From NCBI RefSeq assembly GCF_042477335.2, contig NC_091246.1:171675001-171739000 (forward strand): a DNA stretch of 64,000 nucleotides, in the 5' to 3' direction. Of this stretch, positions 36,259-49,502 are shown one piece after another (the stretch's first letter is position 1; every line of letters begins with the position of its first letter). Below the pieces are notes generated by a model. That model was not told where the DNA came from. It did not search any database and saw nothing but the letters and a program-made list of their open reading frames with translations. A program made the position numbers and the translations under genes. The stretch comes from Ovis canadensis. Lineage: Eukaryota; Chordata; Mammalia; Artiodactyla; Bovidae.

Positions 36259-36494
36259 CTCAGAGTTCTTCATGTTTAATGTGTCAAGAATGGTTAAATA
36301 CAAATTACTGCATGGTATATCTATACAAAGATGGCAAGATAACCTTCACAGTGTCTGTTGGTGACCAATACCAGACCTGGGATTGGAAGTTAGAGATGAA
36401 GACAAACAACCAGAAGGAAATGAAGACCATCCAGGACAGGTGACAAAAGCCAGACACTTTCTACCCTGCTTATCTGCTTTATTACCTTTCTCCA

Positions 36495-36620
36495 ACAGAA
36501 TGTAAACATCTTAAGGACCAGGACTTTGTTTCTGTTTAGTGCCATATTCCTAGGCCAGGATTAGCCTTTGGCTCATAGGTACTCAACAAATACTTACTGA
36601 AATACTGTATAAATGGATGC
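36495..36620 (+). mobile_element. L2 3' end fragment
   Basis: 'acatcttaaggaccaggact', 'ttgtttctgtttagtgccat' and 'aggtactcaacaaatactta' follow the L2 3' terminus. Confidence 0.65.
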
Positions 36621-37301
36621 TCTCCCTGCCCCTCACCAAATGTTTAGGCCAGTCTTAGCCCTCCAGAACTAGAAATGACCCAGGAAAATGTTTAGAAGTG
36701 TCTAGAAGACACTCTGAATTGACTAAATTTAAAACATTTAGAAGAATGGGCCTCAGATAATGCCTGGTTTGAGACAGTCCTGCCTTCCTGTCATCCAACT
36801 CAGAAATCATGCCCATGGGAGCTCTTCTCTGTCACAGCTGTGTCTTTCCGACTCCCATCTAGATCGATAGATACTAGGTACTCGATAAATATTTGTGGAC
36901 TGCATAAACATCTGAATTCCGGGGAAAAGAAACAAGCAAAAAGGGCCTCAAAAGGGATTAGTTTTGATTTTGGTACAATACTTACATTTCTTGTACACCA
37001 GAAATGGTCAGAACATGAATGCAGAGATTGTTAAAAAGAGATACTATTCCTTGAGACCTAGTTCAGGGCTTGTAACTATGCAGGGTATCTTTCTTTCCCA
37101 CATATTATCTGACAATGAGTTTTTAACATGTACCTGGTTTGAACAAAACTGATGAGAAAAGTTTAGAATAAAACATAATTTTTATCTGATTTATACTATG
37201 GATGGTTGAAGCTAAAGATAATGACACCATTTTTCCTGACCATCTGAAATCTGACCATCACATTGTATTTTAGGTATAATGCTTATATCTGCAGAAAGGT
37301 A

Positions 37302-37580
37302 TGGAGAAGGCGATGGCACCCCATTCCAGTACTCTTGCCTGGAAAATCCCATGGATGGAGGAGCCTGGTAGGCTGCAGTCCATGGGGTCACTAAGAGTCG
37401 GACATGACTGAGCGTCTTCACTTTCACTTTTCACTTTCATGCATTGGAGAAGGAAATGGCAACCCACTCCAGTGTTCTTGCCTGGAGAATCCCAGGGACG
37501 GGGGAGCCTGGTGGGCTGCTTTCTATGGGGTTGCACAGAGTCGGACACGACTGAAGCCACAGCAGCAGCAGCAGCAGCAG
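37302..37580 (+). mobile_element. Bov-A2 dimer with CAG tail
   Basis: Two Bov-A units begin at 'ggagaaggcgatggcacccc' and 'ggagaaggaaatggcaaccc', joined by 'ttcactttcacttttcact'. The element ends in seven CAG triplets. The flanks 'gcagaaaggta' and 'gcagaaaagta' suggest the target duplication. Low divergence marks a young copy. Confidence 0.94.
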
Positions 37581-39382
37581 AAAAGTAAACCCCTTTAAAT
37601 ATATATAATACTTGGCTTAAATATAGAAACTATTTGTTTTGCCTTTATACACATGCATTTGTAATCTCTAGTGTGGTGGAGAAATAAATTGTGCGAGTTC
37701 CTGCATACATCCTTGTGCACATGGATGTCAGGCTAACTCAGGCATCTATTGTCTATAATTACCTGTGATGACTCAAATCTGGACCTTTTCATTCCTCTAA
37801 GTTTCATCTGCTGTTATCCATGCTGAGTTTTCATTCTTACACATACATTTTATTATAATATTACATGTTAGTAATAAAATGCAATAATAGAGATAAGAGG
37901 GATTTTGAATTTAAAACTGTATAAATATAATGTGCTATGATTATTAAATATTAAAGTAATTACTCCTATCCCGTTAGAACTAAGCCATGTGATTTGTGTG
38001 CTTTTAGTGACTAAGGGGTGAGGCTATAGGTAACCTAAGATATTTCTAAGTGTATATGAACCAAGCATAAATTAAACAAAGTGACAGTCAGGCTGAAATA
38101 ATGTAAACAAGCCCAAAGTGAAACATTTCAGTGAACTCAGAGCAGTGTACTGCTACCGACTGTTCCCCTATCTTGACATGCTGACTTAATTTGGCATCAT
38201 GAAAGAAGAGAAAAAGATAAAGACAGAGACAAGGAGAAATGGAGAAATGAAGATGGTTTTAGAGTGATCATGACCAGGCCATTCATATTTCTCATATAGC
38301 CTGGAAACAATCTCATACTTATTGGAAGATGTGACCTTTAAATGTTCCTTACTTGCAAAAAGACAAATATCCTAGAAGCTGCGTATTAGCTCTTGGAGTC
38401 ATCTGTCCTGCCTGCTCTTCAAGTGGAGGTTACTGCAGGGGTGGGGGGTGCAAGCTGTAGATGAGCAAATGTGTTACTTATTCTTAACATTTGCAGACTT
38501 TAGAGTAAGCTCTCTTTGACAGCTCCCTGATTTCTTTAAAGCAGCAAATCTCTAATCAGCCTAGATATGTTAAAATGTGATTTTTACAGAGAATTGACCT
38601 GAGTTGAGTACTTGAGTTGAAATGTGTATTTTTCGCCCTCAAAAGCTGACTTGGAGGGAAAAAAAATCAGATATTCTATGATATACTTTGCCTCAGTGAC
38701 AAGATGTTTTGGGGGAAATCATCCAAGCTTGAAATAAAATCTTTATTGAAAGTAATTCTACATTCATGCCAGTCAGATACATCGTAGGATTAGACTGACT
38801 GTCCCAGGGGAAAACGACGGCATACGCACCAGGCAGAGTCGGTTATTTGGACCTCCTGTCAGTTCTTAACTTCCTGACAATGGCTGAAGCATTCACGACT
38901 GCTACAGCTCTGTTTTCATCTTTAGTTTGAGAGAAAGTTAATACACTTTACCTTAACTACGCCAAATGTACTGGAAAATAACACAGTAATAAGATACACC
39001 CTGCCTACCAAGTGATATCTGTATGTAGTGAGCATTTAGCTGTGCATTTTAAGGAAACAAATATGAAGCAGCAAATGACAGAGAGATACTTTATTTTTTC
39101 TGCTTGAACTTTTAAATTTTTCTGGCAAAGTCTCCTGTGTGCTGTCTTAAAATCAACATGTATACATATTTATGGAGCCAAGGAAATGCTTTCATTGACA
39201 ATTTCCTTCAAATGCCACAATGGGAGGAGCCCTTGAAAATTATCATTACTAGAGTAATTTGGTTATCAATTTTATTTGGTGTCAAAAAGTAAGACACAGG
39301 TGTGCCAGGTGATATTTGGCTCCATTTAGAGTCAACAACAGCCTAGGATGTCACTTTGTAAAAGTCATAGAATTGTTTCTTT

Positions 39383-39420
39383 GGATATAATTAATTATAT
39401 CCACAGTGTTAACACTGTGG
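39383..39420. repeat. Two overlapping perfect 20-bp palindromes
   Basis: GGATATAATTAATTATATCC (39383-39402) and CCACAGTGTTAACACTGTGG (39401-39420) are each identical to their reverse complement. They share the two C bases at 39401-39402. Repeats recognised nearby do not explain them. Confidence 0.97.
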
Positions 39421-39849
39421 CTAAAAAAGAAAAAGGCATAACTTCAGATTTAGACTTATATTCTGATTCCTTGTGAAGACAAACCATAATTGCAGTTCTA
39501 ATGGACAGGAAAAACATGACCCCCAATAGATGCATGATAGTAACCATGTTCAATCTAAAAACTCAGAACTTAATTTCATAATTCTCATAATTTTATAACT
39601 TTTGGTTATATGTCGTAAAAAGCTTTGCTTTCATGTTATCAAAGAGTGAAAGCAAAAGGGTGAGGTGGCTCAAGAACCACAAGTTTCAGGAGACAAATGG
39701 TGACCTACTCTCATGTTAAAGAAAAATGACAACATACTTCCCTAGACAAAGAAGTCTCAAGGTAAAAAGAATATGGGTTCTGAGAATCAATTTCCTACCT
39801 GAGTAATGAATTGGTTAAAAAAAAACTTTGTTTTTAAATCTAAAATGCT

Positions 39850-40433
39850 TATGAATGTCCTTCAGTGGGTGAATAGATAACGAACTGTGGGACATTCACA
39901 TTGTGAGATGATGGAATATTATTTGGCAATGAAAAGGAGTGCACTATCAAACCATGAAGAGATCCATTTAAAATGTATGCTGCCAAGTAAAAGAGGCCCA
40001 TCTGAAAAGGCTATATGATTTCAAGCATCTGACATTCTGAAAAAGGCAAAATCTAGAGATAGTGAAAGTCAGTGGTTGCCAGGAGTTTGGGAAGAGGGAG
40101 GGATGACTGGGCAGAGCACAGAGGAGTCTTAGGTAGCAGAATTATTCTGTATGATATAATGGTGCATACATGTCATTATATATTTATCAAAATCCACGTA
40201 ATATACAACATTAAGAGTGAACCTAAACTATGGATTTTAGCTAACAATGATATATTGATGTTGGCTTATCAATTAAAACAAATGTACCACAGTGATGCAA
40301 GATTTTAATAACAGGGGAGATTCCGTGGTTGTGTGTGTGTTTTGGGGAGCAGGGGGGAGGGGAGTGGATAGGGTATGAAAATTCTCTGTACATTCTATTC
40401 AGTTTTTTGTAAACCTAAATCTGTTCTGAAAAA
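39850..40433 (+). mobile_element. Old L1 (L1M-type) 3' end
   Basis: 'cttcagtgggtgaatagata', 'aatattatttggcaatgaaa' and 'agtcagtggttgccaggagt' follow the L1M 3' end in order, then 'atttatcaaaatccacgtaa'. A T/G-rich end lies near 40340. Confidence 0.82.
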
Positions 40434-40495
40434 GTGTGTGCATGAATGCTAAGTTGCTTCAGTTGTGTCTGACCCTATGGACTATAGCCCACCAG
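40434..40495 (-). mobile_element. Truncated Bov-tA shard, inverted
   Basis: 'gctaagttgcttcagttgtg' to 'ggactatagcccaccag', then abrupt loss of SINE sequence. It directly follows the L1 end. Confidence 0.8.
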
Positions 40496-40542
40496 TAAAA
40501 TTATAAAAAAAGTAGAAAAAGAAAAAAAAGGATAACACAAGC

Positions 40543-40821
40543 TGCTGCTGCTGCTGCTGCTAAGTCGCTTCAGTCGTGTCCGACTCTGTGCGACCCCCTA
40601 GACGGCAGCCCACCAGGCTCCTCCATCCCTGGGATTCTCCAGGCAAGAACACTGGAGTGGGTTGCCATTTCCTTCTCCAACGCATGAAAGTGAAAAGTGA
40701 AAGTGAAGTCGCTCAGTCATGTCCGACTCTTAGTGACCCCACGGACTGCAGCCTACCAGGCTCCTGAATCCATGGGATTTTCCAGGCAAGAGTACTGGAG
40801 TGAGGTGTCACTGCCTTCTCC
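40543..40821 (-). mobile_element. Bov-A2 dimer, inverted, with CTG tail and clean target duplication
   Basis: CTG triplets, then 'taagtcgcttcagtcgtgtc', the linker 'gaaagtgaaaagtgaaagtg' and a second unit ending 'tgtcactgccttctcc'. GATAACACAAGC occurs at 40531-40542 and 40822-40833, an exact 12-bp duplication. Young copy. Confidence 0.96.
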
Positions 40822-42289
40822 GATAACACAAGCAGACTGCATTAATTCAGGGGACCGAGGTTGATTCCCCGCTTGCCTATTTTTATGGCCACACACATTT
40901 GAATTGTTTTGCGCTTTGTGTCAGTCACCATATCCAAAACCATATTTAAGCCTGTCTCTATGAGGAAGCCTTTAAGAACTGTATTCTGATCACTTCGTTA
41001 TTTGCTTTCTTGGCATTTAAACATTCAGATTGTATTACATTGTTGTTGACATGTTTTATTTTTATCTCTAAGTTATTTCATGCACATATGTTTTATCTCC
41101 CTCAATTAGATTGCAAAATCTTCGAGTTTAGGTGGTGTGTTACCTTCTACTTTACTCCTATTTTCATTGCAGTAGGAAATTTGGGTATTCTATACCTTCC
41201 TGTTATTACAAATAGATTTTGCTTTATAGGTCACTGGCAGGTTAAGTTTTTCCTCACCCAGATGCATTTTTGCTCCAACAGAAAGTGAACTGAACTGAAC
41301 AAAAATGAGATACTCTCTAATACTTGTCTAGCTACAGTCAGAGCCAAGCTATCCACAGATACTCTTGTTAGCTGCTCTCTCTTAAGTCCAGAAGGGCAAG
41401 TCAAGATGATCAGTGAAGACCTTGAGTCCTTTTCTGTGTCAGTCCTATTTCCCTTTCTCCTTTCCCCTGTCTTCTCTTTTTGCTCCTTTTGAAAAAAGTC
41501 ACAGAGGATGACTGGAGAATAGGATTTGGAAATATAGCAATTTAATGTAACATTTAAAGGTTTTTTTTTGGAAAAGAGAATTCAGTAGGTGCAAAATATC
41601 ATCCTTGGATGCTCTGTTTTCAAAGGTTTTTATGAGGTAGTGTGAAATTACTTTAGGTTAAGGTGTCAGAAATAGAATGTAGGAGTTATGAGGATTGTGT
41701 TGATAAGTTTTGCTTTTTCACAGAAATGTCTACATCAACCAAAGGAGAAATAACTGACTTAGAGTACTGTGTAGATGTCCCTGAGGCCTACTGACCCAGC
41801 ACACCATAAGAACCTGGAGAAAAAGGTGATTCAGTAAGGAAGTTTTAGTCTCATAAGAACACACAGTTTAATGACTGGGTGAAAGATCAATGTGTTCAAA
41901 GACACAGAAAGCCTGATTTCTTCCCTGCCTCCACTTTTTATTGCATGTAGGACTTTGGGGATTCACTTAACCTTCCTCATCCCCAGCTTCCTCTTTTAGA
42001 AAATCAGACAGTTAGGCTAGAGGGGTTCTAATTTCTTTGTGCACTAAATCTTGTTGTTGAACAATTTAACACATGCACGCAAAGTTTAAACTCTTTTTTT
42101 TCCTTCCTCAAATTTGAAATGATTGGTAAGAAAAGTTGACAAGTTCAGAAACACATGGTAAGCATAGTTCTCAACTGCAAAATAAGGAAACCCTAAAATT
42201 TAAGGGGTTGTAATAATATCTTACCTATGTACGTATATGCCTTACATATAATTGACACATACAGGGTATGTATGCATATCTTTGGGCTT

Positions 42290-42505
42290 GGGCTTCCCTG
42301 GTAGCTCAGCTGGTAAAGAATCTGTCTGAAATGCAGGAGACTCCAGTTCGACTCCTGGGTGGGTTGGGAAGAACCCCTGGAGGAGGACATGGCAACCCAC
42401 TCCAGTATTCTTGCCTGGAGAATCCCCATGGACAGAGGAGCCTGGTAGACTACAGTCCATGGGGAAGCAAAGAGTCAGACACGACTGAGTGACTAAGCAC
42501 AGGAC
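42290..42505 (+). mobile_element. Bov-tA SINE
   Basis: It runs from 'gggcttccctggtagctcag' to 'agacacgactgagtgactaa'. 'atatcttt' on both sides suggests the target duplication. Confidence 0.94.
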
Positions 42506-44774
42506 AACATGGATATCTTTACTATAAGACATATATTTATTTATTAAAATAAAGATTGAGAGAAAAAGGCAGACTTAGGGAATTTTTGAGGAAACAGACA
42601 GAAGCCTCCTGTTCTCTTGGAAGCATAAGGGTGTGTCTGTAGTCTGCATTTTTGTTTTCATAACACCTATAAAAGAATGGTGGCAATGGACCAGGAGACC
42701 CACTCTGGCTGAGATGACACACAGGTTTGCTTTACCTGGCTGATGGTGGCTGTCTGCTCTGTGGGGAACGACCCTGAAGCTGAAAGAGCAATGTGACCAA
42801 TCAATAATGTCTACATGGGATTTGGATGAGAAATGGTGGTGTATGTGCCAGGAATGTGCCATTCAGGGTAAAAGTAATTTCAAAAGGAAATCAGATACAT
42901 CTATAGAAGTATTACAAAGCCTTCCTAGATGAGAAGGAATCTGGAAACTTGAGAGGCAAGCTGCTGGGAGCATTTGAACCAAGTTACCCTTAAGTGAGTA
43001 TAGGAAAAAAAAAAAAAAAGGGAAAATTATAGCTGCATAAAAGTGTTAAAGTAGACAAATAGTGACTTTAGATATATATTAGATTTAATTTTCAAAGATA
43101 ACTATTTGAAAGACATTTAAAGAAATATATCTACAATGAGATATAAATCGGTAGGCCTTTCAAATTAGAACATAATACCTGCTTCATTTTTTAGAAGAAA
43201 TTACACAACATATATAATCTGTATTTAAAAAAACCCAGTTTCCAATGGATGTACATTACCTACCCTACTAGCATATTTTATTACCTTATAATCATCAAAA
43301 GATGAGGTTTTATGTGGTTGTATGTGCAGACTGAAGAAAAAGTCACAGAAAAGGAAAAATCCAGTCTCTCAACGGTTAAAAGGATCTACTAATGTCAGTT
43401 GTTAAGTAGTAATTTTATTAAGTAGTGATAATAGAGGGAAGACGTACAAGGCTTCTAAATAGCAGAGGGTCAATGGATTCTATTCATTTTGTGTTTATAC
43501 ATTCGTACTCTTTGCATGGCGCCTCATTGCAATGCCTTATCTGGGAGGATTACTAATATGACAACACTCCTGATTTATAGAAGCCCAATTAGGTTAAACA
43601 GTTTGATTCATTTCAATTGGATAAAAAAACTCTTGTTGAAGCTGAATTCTTGCTTTGCAATGAACACAAACTCACACTCATTATTACTTATGGTGCTTTT
43701 CTTTATGGATGAAGTGCTTTGCAGCCAAGTAGCAGTAGTCACCAGCTGATGACCATAAGGAAAGGCAAACACTGTCAGTAGAATAACATCCTTAGCCAAG
43801 TGTTTATGTTGGATACATATACAATACATAACTGTTCTTAACTAATGATACAAAGTTGGCCTCCCCAAGTTTCTCCTTTTGTATTATTTCTTGCCACCCA
43901 TGTTTTAAGCAAGATTTTCTCAGGACCTAAGCAGCCCCTCACCAAAAGTAAGTTCTGCTTCTTTGCAAGCTGGATTTATTCCTTCTAGCTTCCAAGTGAA
44001 TATCATACATCATATAACTGAGTTAGTTATACATACAATTGTGCTGATGTGACTATTCATGCAGTTTTCAGAGGTGGTTCATTTAGGTACAGAGTATCTT
44101 AAGCAATGAAATGATGTGGATAATTCAGTGTTTTTGAATGTTTCCCTTTAAGATCCTTTGTTTCTTTTTTCCTTCTAAATCTATTGGTTTATTATATTTT
44201 CAATGAAAACTTTTTTTTTTTTCCTGTAGGCAGGGGAAACATCTAAATCTTCCTATTAAGAACTTTATTTTCTTTCTTTTCCTTGCTCCAACTTTCCTTG
44301 CTTTAAATGTTCTCTAACCTACAATTTGGAATTTTCTCTTCAATTGGCTGAAGTAATGTTTTACTGGCATTCCTCTGGCCAGATATTCCCTTGATACAGT
44401 CAGCACCAAGCTGAAAGACCTGGCAAACTGCTGGGATCGAGGCATTGGTACAGAATGAGGCATTGGTACACTGGGAGTGAGGTGAAGCCAGCTAGATCAG
44501 AGGGAAGTTGATGCAGCCCAGAACATGGCTCTAGGGGCACAGAGAAGCTACAACAAAGAGTTAGCACAAAACGCCAAACAACACAGGTTGGCAACGGCTA
44601 CGGCCAGGGGATGAGCCACATTTGCAGGAACAACATGGCTGCTGTCTAAGACGACGTGACACAATCAGCAGGAACATCTCGGCTCATGACCCTGGTATCA
44701 GGCCCTCCAGTAGAAATTTCTGCTTCTGTTTTTCTAAACCTCAAGTGCTATATGGTAAGCCATCTTCTCTCTGA

Positions 44775-45075
44775 TAAAGCAGCTAATGTTTGTTCGGCCC
44801 TTGCTTTGTGCCACTCAAGTGCATCATTTTATTGTTTCCTGACAACAGCTTTATGAGAGCTTTATGAGCACTATTACTCCAGTATTCTTGCCTGGAGAAT
44901 CCCCATGGACAGTGGAGCTGGGCGGGCTACAGTCGATGGAGTGGCAAAGAGCTGGACAAATGACTGAGCGCACAAAGATGAGAAACTTGGGGCTCAGGGA
45001 GGTGCCCGATGTCACACAGAAATGGTGGTGTCAGATTCAAAGACAGGTCCTCTGAGTGCAGACTTCTGTCCTCCT
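44775..45075 (+). mobile_element. MIR SINE split by a Bov SINE
   Basis: The left half is 'cttgctttgtgccactcaag'. The right half resumes 'gatgagaaacttggggctca' and 'gatgtcacacagaaatggtg'. The insertion is 44876-44974. Confidence 0.75.
44876..44974 (+). mobile_element. 5'-truncated Bov-A/Bov-tA SINE inside a MIR
   Basis: It starts in the Bov-A body at 'actccagtattcttgcctgg' and ends 'gacaaatgactgagcgca'. The tRNA-like head is absent. Confidence 0.88.
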
Positions 45076-47128
45076 CATCCTTCACTGGTTTCTCTGTTTG
45101 CTGTTCTTTTTCCCCCAGCCCTGGGTCGTTTTAGTTCCTGATCAGATAGCCCTCATCTCCGTACCCAAAGCTCTGAGCCAGCCTGTACCCCTCCTTCCCC
45201 TGGTCCCAGCTCACTTAACCCCAGCCCGGGTAAGAGCCCCAGGCCCCTGGCTTTCCTGGCAGGAGAATAAAGACAGCTGGCAGTGAGAAAATCCTGTGAA
45301 GGAGAATATGAGCACAGTCGTGGTTATGGCTTTGCTGTCTGAGAACTCCCTCTGTCAGAGAACTGCTCTGGCTTCCCACACTTGCTACATGGACAGATGT
45401 TTTCAATTATTATCACTGACAAGCCTCCGGGCCAGGTTCCTTTCTGATTGGCTGTTACGGGACTCAGAGGGGACTAAAGGAAACTGAGGCTAGGACACAA
45501 AACACCTCAGTCATCACTTTAATCATGTTTCTCCAAAGCCACTGGTTGAGTTGGACAGTTCACCCAGAATTGGAATCCTTTTGTAAACAAAGACTCAATT
45601 TCCTTTCTTTCATTCTGGTTTCAATTTTTCTGCCCATAGTTTTTCTGACATTGTGAGAGAGTGAGACATTTGTCATTTCTTTACCAATTCTTCCCTTTTG
45701 TTGTTCTTCCAGAGTTTCGGGTACATACCAGGATATAGGGGGAATCGTGATTTAGAGAAATTTAATTTGATACTACTAGATGACATTGTGTGATCATCGG
45801 CAAAAATGACCTAGGTCTGATCTGAAGCACCAGTATCATCCAATGTTTCCACCTATAGAAACCCAGGGAATGCTCCACCCTAAACTTCTCATGTAAGTTT
45901 TACACCAACTAGGGTTTGCTGGAGCCATTTAACACATCCGTGCTTCATCATTAGGGCTGTTGTCTAACTTTCTAGCTAATAATGGTATCAGCTGTAATTA
46001 CCCTGATTTCTTTACCTCACCATCTCTGGTGTGTCCTAAGGAGACACAATGAACAACTGATCCCCAGGGAAATGTGAGGGAAGCCTCGGCATGATTGAAA
46101 ATAGAAAAGAATGTAGACATGGCTCTTAGAAGCCACCCTGACAACCCTGTCTTCTACGTTCCTTCTCCTTCAATGGGATTAGTTATATTTGGTATCACGC
46201 AGCCTCTAAATTCTCATTATTTATTCCTTCCTTCCTATTTCTATAATTAGAAGGGGAAATTAGACTGTCAGGTGGATTAAAGCTTTTGAAATTCATTTTT
46301 ATTTCCCATTCTGTCATTTATCTGGTTAGAAAAAAAATGTATTCAAGATGCTCCAGTGTTTCTGCATATTAGTTTCATGTTTTTTTGATGTCCTGAAGTT
46401 AGGTTTGTGTGTGGTCCATCTTGCTCAAGTCTCCAGACTGCCTTGTCTCTGCTGCCATTTTAAAACAATAGCAGCAGACAAGCAATTCACCAAATGTATT
46501 TGGTAAAACAGAGAAAATTCATGGACTTAATCCTGAAGGCTGGAGCCTCCATTTTAATTTCTGAAAAATGTATCCTTGACTTTCAAACCACACTCTTTAT
46601 TTTAAGCCCAAAGGTAAAACATTATAGGATGTTAATTCATCCTTTCTCAAAAAAGGCACATGAGGGTTAAAACATATGCTTCCTTCTTCACTCAGAAATA
46701 AAAATCACTCCAACCTTTGGGGGGATCACATATAGCTCTAAAACAGCTGAAGCTAAAAACATCAAAGTTGGCATGACTTCAGTTATCACTGAATCAGGAA
46801 GATCAAGCCAAGTTTTTGAAGAAAATGGTTGAGCATTTTAAAAATAAAAGAAGTTCAAATGCTCTTTCTGAGCATGCTCAGTGGGAGGTTTTTTCAATAT
46901 TTTCTTTAGGTTGGCTTTATTTTGCTCATCACTTTGGAAACATTTCAACAAACACTATCTAATTAGTCTTTATTAATATTGTTCATTAATGCCCTAGCCA
47001 AGGCTCAAGTGTCTGTCACCTGCCAAGGTGATGTTTTCACCCTGGTTGCCAAGAGACCTCCACTACTCAGTGAGGGTGAGTCGCGTTGGTCTTTCACAGT
47101 TTTGTCATTGTTGGGTTCAGGGATTTGG

Positions 47129-47352
47129 GGGCTTCTCTGATAGATCAGATGGTAAAGAATCTGTCTGCAATCCAGAGACCTGAGTTCAATTTCTGCATTG
47201 GGAAGATCCCCCGGAGGAGGAAATGGCAACCCACTCCAGTATTCTTGCCTGGAGAATCCCATGGACAGAGAAGCCTGGTGGGGTACGATCCCATAGGCTT
47301 GCAAAGAATTGGACACAACTGAGCTAATAACATTTTCACTTCACTTTCAAAC
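47129..47352 (+). mobile_element. Bov-tA SINE
   Basis: It runs from 'gggcttctctgatagatcag' to 'acacaactgagctaataaca' and 'cacttcactttca'. Full length with scattered CpG decay. Confidence 0.93.
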
Positions 47353-49237
47353 ACTGGGGAGAGGTTGAGGGACAGGACATTGAAGAACTTCCACAACAAG
47401 TACATTGAATATAGCTGCTAGATCCTTGCCTATTGTATTTTATTCTCTCAATGATTGATAACTTCAATATTTCCTTCCCAACTGGGTAGGACAGTTCGAG
47501 TATTTGAAAAACAAGAAGCAGTTTAAATCAACTCCCAAGCATACAAACATGGTCCTTGGAATGGAAACTGAACAGAACCTATGTTCATTGTTTTCTGATA
47601 GGATTTCACTCTCTTTTAGGCACTAAAGTGTTCATGGGTGCTTCTGATAGTTTGGGGACCTGCACTTATCTTGCTAGTGCAAGATAGTCACTGCCCCTAC
47701 TTAACTTGGGATGAGATCAATTGACAGACGTGGAGAATCATTGACACAGGAGCTTGTTATCACTGCCATCCGATACTGTCTCAAGATGTAAATTTCTCAA
47801 ATGGTATCAACAGCTTGGTGAGGATATTACTTCTTGTAGCAGAGCCCTTTTGCTAGTTTCAACACTGCAATTTCAGGAATTTCTTTACTGGAGTGTTCAG
47901 TGAAATCCTCCAATAGCATTTTTGAATTGAGGAAATATCTTGCATATATAATGACCCATGGGAATTGCCTTGCTGGTGAGATTACCTCTCCACCTGTCTA
48001 AATAGCATTGGATCTATAAATTGTCAAGAGGAAAGGCAAGGGGTAGGGTCTGACATGAGTGGTGTTCCTAATATGGTGTTCCTATTATCAGACAGTAATA
48101 GCCAGAAAGGCCAGCACAGTACAGGGTATCCCAGTATACGAATCTGCAGGTCAGTTTAGATATACTAATCCATACTTAAGTAAAAAAGACATACCACTAC
48201 ACTCAACTTATAGATTCAAGTATATTAGGGGAAAAGTCTGACTTAATAGCTAGAAGCAGAATTCCTCTTAAGGGCAAAAAAATAATTTTTCTTTCTTAGC
48301 AAAGCATTTTGGTTGTGGAAAGATAATCCTTAGAACACAGCAGAAAAAGAGCTAACCAAATTCTCTCTATAAAACGTGAAATAGACTTATGAAGATCATG
48401 TATAAAAAGGAAGAATATGAAAAAGGGAGTTGAGGCAGAATTACATGGTGGGAAGTTGGGGGCCAAATGAAAGAGACACCCCACAAAAATTCCCAGTGGA
48501 GGCCATAGGGAAAATAAGAAGGGGAGTAATAGGAATGGCTATTACTGAAGTTTAAATTTTAAATTATCTGCTGGGCTGGGTGTGATGTAATCCTTCTATC
48601 CTCCATGAATCTTCAGTAAATGTCTACTAAGTCCTATGTCCTAGAGTGAGCTTTAAGAAACAAGGCGAAGTTAAGATGAGAGGACACTGGCAAGTGATCA
48701 GGCATGCATGAGTTGTGGGTTCAGCTGAAGAAAGAAATCAAGCCAAAAACAACCAAAGGAAACATAAATCCTTTTCGATAACCTGAGAGACACTGGGCTT
48801 CTAATTTCATAAGGATTGGAAGTTTGAACACATGTTACTTCAATTTTAGTAGAAATGATGATGTAGAATGACAAAAGATACTTTCCTGAGATTCTTGGTA
48901 CTGTTTCTTGTCGGCCGCAACTGTACCCAAGTTTCTTCTAAAGGGCCTATGCATCCTGCTAGTTCATTGATGCAGCAGGACTGAGTCTCACTTGTGGTTT
49001 TGATACTTGGTTCTGTTTTTCAATTTTCCCCCGAGAACCCTAGAGGGACTGCTCAGACACTTGACTCTCTGACCTATTGCTTGCCAGCTCCTCTGCTAAG
49101 GTTATTGTCTCTTTCTGCTCTCCCAAGTATATCAGAGCCACCAGCATTGCTTCCTTCCCATCTTAGAAGGTTATAGAGCCTTTCCAAGTCTGCATGTACC
49201 TGGACTCCTTTAGTCTCACCATACGGATCAATATTCT

Positions 49238-49269
49238 TGACTTGAAAACCAGCAGTGGTTTTCAAGTCA
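49238..49269. repeat. Perfect 13-bp stem hairpin with 6-nt loop
   Basis: TGACTTGAAAACC (49238-49250), loop AGCAGT, GGTTTTCAAGTCA (49257-49269). The arms are exact reverse complements. Confidence 0.96.
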
Positions 49270-49502
49270 TTTGTTAGGTAAAAATCTGTTGTGTCTTTTT
49301 CCAATTTGCCTCACTCAGTGTTCTCAAAACTCACCAGAATATTCCTTTTTCTTCCAGAAAGTAGACCTGGCCATGTTTTGTTACCATTGTTTGGGCCAAA
49401 GGTGGAGGCTTGAATCAAGGAGTGGGACCAACTAGAGTACCTTTCTCAGCCCTTAAATTTGGTTTGAAGAACGACATTCCAGTTTGTGCAATGGCTGTTC
49501 AC

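Noticed and set aside
40340..40372. G-rich run resembling a G-quadruplex
   Set aside because: Only three usable G-runs of three or more with proper loops. It is the usual G-rich part of an L1 3' end.
48060..48095. Short direct repeat 'ggtgttcctaatat / ggtgttcctattat'
   Set aside because: A 14-base imperfect tandem repeat is common by chance and slippage; no further structure.
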